The notes under the pieces are model-generated. The model was not told the DNA's origin. It was given only the letters and a program-made list of their open reading frames with translations, and did no database searches. The position numbers and the translations under genes are program-made. From Desulfonatronum thioautotrophicum (lineage in GTDB: Bacteria; Desulfobacterota; Desulfovibrionia; Desulfovibrionales; Desulfonatronaceae): DNA of 64,000 nucleotides. Numbering within the stretch: the stretch's first letter is position 1; each line of letters begins with the position of its first letter. The stretch covers positions 389,034 through 453,033 of the forward strand of contig NZ_JYNO01000004.1 of NCBI RefSeq assembly GCF_000934745.1, given 5' to 3'. Positions 60,494-64,000 of this stretch are shown piece by piece.

Positions 60494-63400
60494 TCAGGTG
60501 CCCTGCCGCACAAGAGGCATTTTTGGGGTGTGGATGTTGCCAAAGGGGTCCACGAGTTCCAGGCGCCACTGCTCCACGCGCTGGAATTCGGCTCTCGGGA
60601 CGAATACCGTGGGCCGGGCGGAAAAGCGGGGGTTGATGGCCTGGAAGGGTGGGGAATCGGCGGCTTCTCCGGGGATGGCGGTCAGGCGGAGCTGGGCAAC
60701 CTTGAATGTGTCCGGCCCCTCTGCCGGTTCCCATGGCAGGAGGACCTGGACCCAGTGCCCGGGTGTCTGATCCTGGTCTCGTCCAGAAACCACACGCACG
60801 TTCACTTTTTCCGGATAAGGTCGATTGTCGTTTGCTGGGGATGCGGGCAGACGGAACAGCGGGTCGCCGACAAAGGTGGTGATCCAGCCCAGGTGGACCT
60901 GGTTCAGGAGCAGGGTTTGGCCCAGTGTCCAGTTCTGATTTTTGGCCTGGACCAGGAACGGGTAGAAGATGTCCTCGTCCCAGAAGCTGTGGTTGTGGAT
61001 GTGCGGCGCGCCCTGGGATACGTGGGCCGCGCCTACCGTAGCTGTGACGCCGCGCTGGAAGAAATCCATGAACCGGGAATTTTCCTGGTTCCAGCCTTGG
61101 TAGGATTGTACCTCCGTGGCAATGCCCCCGGGCAGAAAGGCGTACTCCGTGTTGAAAAACCCCTGGCCCGGGGCCAGGCGGAAGAGTTCGATCCGTTTGC
61201 GGCCGGCCGGGGTGGAGAACAGGTGGCGGTAGCCCTGGTCCCAGAGTTCCCGGGCCGGGCCGTTGCGGCCGATGTGGCCGACGCGCTCCCTGGTTTCCTC
61301 CAGGGGGGTGCCGGGCAGGACGCCCATGTGCGGGCCGGCGTGGCGGGCCGCGTAGGCGGCCCGGTCGATCAGCTCCAGGGCCAGCAGCGGGTCCGGGGCA
61401 TCCAGGCGCATGGCGAAATAGAGGTGGTGGCTGGGCAGGCGGCCACGGGTTTCCGGGATGAAGGGCAGGGGCTGGACCAGGTGCTTGCGGATGAGGGGAT
61501 CGCTTTTGCGGTAGGCCAGGGGGTGCTGGAACGGGTTGGCCCCAGGTCCGATGAAGGGCCGGGAGAAGTTGGTGCGCGGGGTGATATGGGCAAAGGCGGC
61601 CTGCTCGCTGGTTCGGCCTTTGGTATCAAAGCGCATCGGGCTGACCGCGGTGCCGCGCAGTTTTTGGAGATCCAGTTCCAGGAGCTGGAGGCGCTGGCCC
61701 AGGTCGATGCGCGCTCCGAAATCGCCGCGGTGCTCGGTGATGCCCACGGCAATCCCGTAGGGCGCGGTGACGGTCCGGGGCAGGCCGTAGGCAAGGGCCA
61801 GGAACAGGACATGATCCCGGAGCAGGGTGCCGTCGGGCAGGGCGTTGGCCGGGTCGGCCAGAAAGGCCCGGACCGGGTCGGCGATGCATTCCTGGAACAG
61901 CTGGTCATCGGGCTTGCCGTCCGGCCCGGTGGGGCTGAAGGCCACCTGGGCCGGGTCGACGTATTCCGCGGCCCATTCGTGGCGGGTGCCGCCGCGGTCC
62001 TGGATGGCGGCCCGGGCCGTGAACGGGCCGGGGAGGAAATCCAGGCCGTCAAGGCGCACGGTCCATGCCCCGCCGGGCTGGAAGGCCACCCGGCCGGGAT
62101 AAAGGTTGACGCCCTGGGCGATGATCTCCACGGTCTGCTTTTCCGGGCCGACCAGATCCAGGCGCAGGCTGTCCCATTGCCAGTCCGGGCCGTCCGGAAG
62201 GGTCATTTCCAGATGATGCCCGTCCCCGTACTCGCAGGCCGGCTCCGGGCGCCGGCCCCCGTTATCCAGCACCACCCCGCAAAAATTGTCCGCGCTGGGC
62301 TCTTCCAGATGCTCGGTGTTCAGCATCCGGTCCAGGATGAGCAGACTGGTCCCCCGGCGCCGGCAGCTCAGGCCCAGCAGGTGCGGCCGCTCCCCGGTTG
62401 CGGGGTCCGTGTGCACGCGCCGGTAATGCTCGGCCACCTCCAGGGAGTCCTGCCCCGGCTCGGTCAGCGGGTGATCCCCCTTCCAGTCCGCGTTGTAGAG
62501 CACGAGCACCTGGGACGCGGTGACTGCCGGGGCGGGCTGGGGGGCTTGGGCGGATTGGGCTGAAGCCGGGACGGGCCAGATGGAGACCAGCAGGGCCAGG
62601 AGCGCAAGCAGCAGGGTGGCCTTGGGGCGGCTTTTCGCGGCGGCGCAGATGCCCACCAGAACGCGGGCCTTCTCCGCCCAGCTCTCCCCGGCCAGGGCCC
62701 GGGACCGAGATTGGTCCTTGGGGTGTTGCGGGTGGTGGTCCGGGGTTGGCGACGCTTTCCCGGGGTGCTCAAGAATCTCGCCAATCACCCGCACCCAATC
62801 CCCCGCGGACGGGGCCAGGTGCACGACGACCCGGAAGGGGCGGGCCTCGGCCAGCGGGGTGGACAGGACCGGCTTGCCGGTGGCCAGGTATTCCTTGAGT
62901 TTCAGGGGGTTGATGGTGTCCGTGAAGGCATTGACCGCATAGGGCAGCATGCAGATGTCCGTGCCCGCGAGCAGGGCGGGCAGTTCGGCGTAGGGGACAG
63001 GGCCGGTGAAATGGACGTTGTCCAGGGCGGCCAACCGGGCAACATCGGTCTCCACCCGGCCGGTGAGCACAAAGGCGACCCCGGGCAGCTCCCGGGCCAC
63101 GGCATGAACCAGGTCCTGGTCCATGCGCTCGTCCACCAGCCCGAAATACAGCACCCGCGGCCGGGGCACCCCGGCCAGCAGGGGATGCTCCCGGTCCGGG
63201 AGGGCGGCGAAATGGTCCAGGTCCACGCCGTGGGTCAGGAGATGGGTGGGGCGGCCCGTGGCCTGGAGCCGGTCATACAGCTTTTGGGACGTGGCCACAA
63301 AGACATCGGCGCGGGCGATCAGCTGCTCCTCCAAACCGGAGACATACCCGGCCTCATGGCCCGGCCAGTTGGCGAAATCATCCACGCAGTAGTAGATGGC

Positions 63401-63802
63401 CAGACTCTCGCCGCAGGCCCCCAGATAATCGCAGGCATTGGGCACCGTGGTCACCAGGACCGGCCGGTCCATGCCCAGCCGGGCCAGCTCCCGGCGCACC
63501 GTGCGGACCACGGACCAGCGGTTGAACGCCCGGACCGGGGCCAGATGGGCGTAAGGCAGCATCAAGGGCTGCACCACGGTAATATTTTGCGGAACCTCCA
63601 CCAAGGCCCCTCCCCCCCCACCCCGAACCATCCGCCCCACCTTCCCCCACACCTTCCACGCATCCGCCACACACAACCGCGGCGACCGCATCCCAATGGT
63701 ATTCACCCACAACACCCGATGCTCCCTGGCAATCTCCCGGAAGAGATGCTGGCAACTGGAGGGATGGTGGCCGAAGTCGTCGGAGAAGATGAGGAAGGGC
63801 AT
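60494..63802 (-). CDS. Fusion: GT-B glycosyltransferase + TIGR03790-type periplasmic domain
   Basis: A 1102-residue protein with two parts. Residues 1-350 form a GT4-like glycosyltransferase: GHHPSSCQHLFREIAREHRV, VLYFGLVDERMDQDLVHAVA, LKLKEYLATGKPVLSTPLAE. Residues 395-415 form a hydrophobic stretch ending in a signal-peptidase-like AxA (ATLLLALLALLVSIWPVPAS). Residues 429-1090 match TIGR03790: VTASQVLVLYNADW, HLYFAMRLDAPDPLLALELI, FLPGGIATEVQS, ITTFVGDPLFRLP. Known: TIGR03790 proteins occur only in exosortase-carrying bacteria and are normally separate secreted proteins. The fusion would place the transferase in the cytoplasm and the second part in the periplasm. Alternative: GTG at 62656 begins a perfect signal-peptide-bearing protein, so the two could also be translated separately. 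No stop intervenes. Confidence 0.85.
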   Translation of the reverse strand: MPFLIFSDDFGHHPSSCQHLFREIAREHRVLWVNTIGMRSPRLCVADAWKVWGKVGRMVRGGGGGALVEVPQNITVVQPLMLPYAHLAPVRAFNRWSVVRTVRRELARLGMDRPVLVTTVPNACDYLGACGESLAIYYCVDDFANWPGHEAGYVSGLEEQLIARADVFVATSQKLYDRLQATGRPTHLLTHGVDLDHFAALPDREHPLLAGVPRPRVLYFGLVDERMDQDLVHAVARELPGVAFVLTGRVETDVARLAALDNVHFTGPVPYAELPALLAGTDICMLPYAVNAFTDTINPLKLKEYLATGKPVLSTPLAEARPFRVVVHLAPSAGDWVRVIGEILEHPGKASPTPDHHPQHPKDQSRSRALAGESWAEKARVLVGICAAAKSRPKATLLLALLALLVSIWPVPASAQSAQAPQPAPAVTASQVLVLYNADWKGDHPLTEPGQDSLEVAEHYRRVHTDPATGERPHLLGLSCRRRGTSLLILDRMLNTEHLEEPSADNFCGVVLDNGGRRPEPACEYGDGHHLEMTLPDGPDWQWDSLRLDLVGPEKQTVEIIAQGVNLYPGRVAFQPGGAWTVRLDGLDFLPGPFTARAAIQDRGGTRHEWAAEYVDPAQVAFSPTGPDGKPDDQLFQECIADPVRAFLADPANALPDGTLLRDHVLFLALAYGLPRTVTAPYGIAVGITEHRGDFGARIDLGQRLQLLELDLQKLRGTAVSPMRFDTKGRTSEQAAFAHITPRTNFSRPFIGPGANPFQHPLAYRKSDPLIRKHLVQPLPFIPETRGRLPSHHLYFAMRLDAPDPLLALELIDRAAYAARHAGPHMGVLPGTPLEETRERVGHIGRNGPARELWDQGYRHLFSTPAGRKRIELFRLAPGQGFFNTEYAFLPGGIATEVQSYQGWNQENSRFMDFFQRGVTATVGAAHVSQGAPHIHNHSFWDEDIFYPFLVQAKNQNWTLGQTLLLNQVHLGWITTFVGDPLFRLPASPANDNRPYPEKVNVRVVSGRDQDQTPGHWVQVLLPWEPAEGPDTFKVAQLRLTAIPGEAADSPPFQAINPRFSARPTVFVPRAEFQRVEQWRLELVDPFGNIHTPKMPLVRQGT

Positions 63803-63804
63803 TG

Positions 63805-64000
63805 TTTATTGGGGGATTGGTTTATTGGTTGATTGGGGGATTGGTTGATGGGGTGAGTGGTTTATTGGTTGAGTGGTTTATTGGTTGAGTGGTTTATTGG
63901 TTGAGTGGTTTATTGGTTGAGTGGTTTATTGGTTGAGTGGTTTATTGGTTGAGTGGTGTATTGGTTGAGTGGTGTATTGGTTGAGTGGTGTATTGGTTGA
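63805..64000 (+). repeat. Tandem array at the window edge (GGTTTATT/GGTTGAGT)
   Basis: Octamers GGTTTATT and GGTTGAGT alternate about ten times, giving a 16-bp period, after a degenerate start (GGTTTATTGGTTGATTGGG). It runs out of the window. It lies upstream of the fusion gene start, where its promoter should be. Confidence 0.85.

Noticed and set aside
60449..62563. 704-codon open frame on the plus strand
   Set aside because: Antisense shadow of the GC-rich fusion gene; Gly/Val/Gln-rich without motifs, no ribosome site.
63805..64000. CRISPR array at the window edge
   Set aside because: 8/16-bp contiguous units without unique spacers.

Overview
The window looks like a chromosomal segment of a Gram-negative deltaproteobacterium, most likely a sulfate reducer of the Desulfovibrionales. 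This is inferred from the gene order fmt - DUF116 - rRNA cytosine methyltransferase, an ATP sulfurylase/APS kinase fusion beside cysQ, sigma-54 regulation, and a PEP-CTERM/exosortase surface system with a Wzm/Wzt polysaccharide cluster. No rRNA or tRNA gene was seen.

Layout. 0-3.3 kb: translation genes (fmt, cut by the window edge; a DUF116 protein; an RsmB-like methyltransferase). 3.8-10.1 kb: two PilZ proteins, a secreted TPR protein, the sigma-54 response regulator PrsR and a PEP-CTERM protein with a good sigma-54 promoter and upstream boxes of the form TGTCGGAAAAnTTTACA. 10.2-13.0 kb: ATP sulfurylase/APS kinase and cysQ. 13-28.4 kb: an accessory region packed with toxin-antitoxin loci (two HicBA, one intact HigBA, UPF0175/DUF3368, and three loci whose toxin is broken while the antitoxin is intact), two Rpn-type nuclease genes split by the same 151-bp element, a REP-associated tyrosine transposase (RAYT) with remnants, a truncated PEP-CTERM tail, wecB, and about nine copies of a palindrome-rich repeat found nowhere else in the window. 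28.4-34 kb: epsI, exosortase, two VanZ-family proteins and a glycosyltransferase. 34.0-36.2 kb: a group II intron sitting inside a miniature transposable element. 36.5-44.5 kb: a large secreted RIFT-barrel-like protein, a small-molecule kinase, a ketoacyl-ACP synthase III with its own ACP, and two convergent AAC(3)-family acetyltransferases. 44.7-48.8 kb: a GC-rich five-gene acylation cassette (ACP, SDR reductase, AMP ligase, hexapeptide acyltransferase, membrane acyltransferase), bracketed by reciprocal remnants of the flanking genes. 48.9-63.8 kb: a surface-polysaccharide cluster on the minus strand (beta-propeller-like protein, several glycosyltransferases, pyruvyltransferase-like protein, Wzt, Wzm, O-antigen-ligase family protein) ending in an 1102-residue fusion of a glycosyltransferase to a TIGR03790-type periplasmic domain.

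How it fits together. Exosortase and EpsI would process PEP-CTERM proteins whose transcription is probably driven by PrsR and sigma-54. The polysaccharide cluster, wecB and the O-antigen-ligase family protein would make the glycans that accompany this system. The acyl cassettes probably decorate sugars. PilZ proteins suggest c-di-GMP control of the same surface programme.

The most distinctive signals are the glycosyltransferase-TIGR03790 fusion, the RAYT with its local repeat family, two miniature element families with readable target-site duplications (one nested in the other, one hosting the group II intron), the set of disabled toxins beside intact antitoxins, and the acyl cassette flanked by gene remnants. 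Everything was read by eye; family names rest on motif recognition, not on searches.
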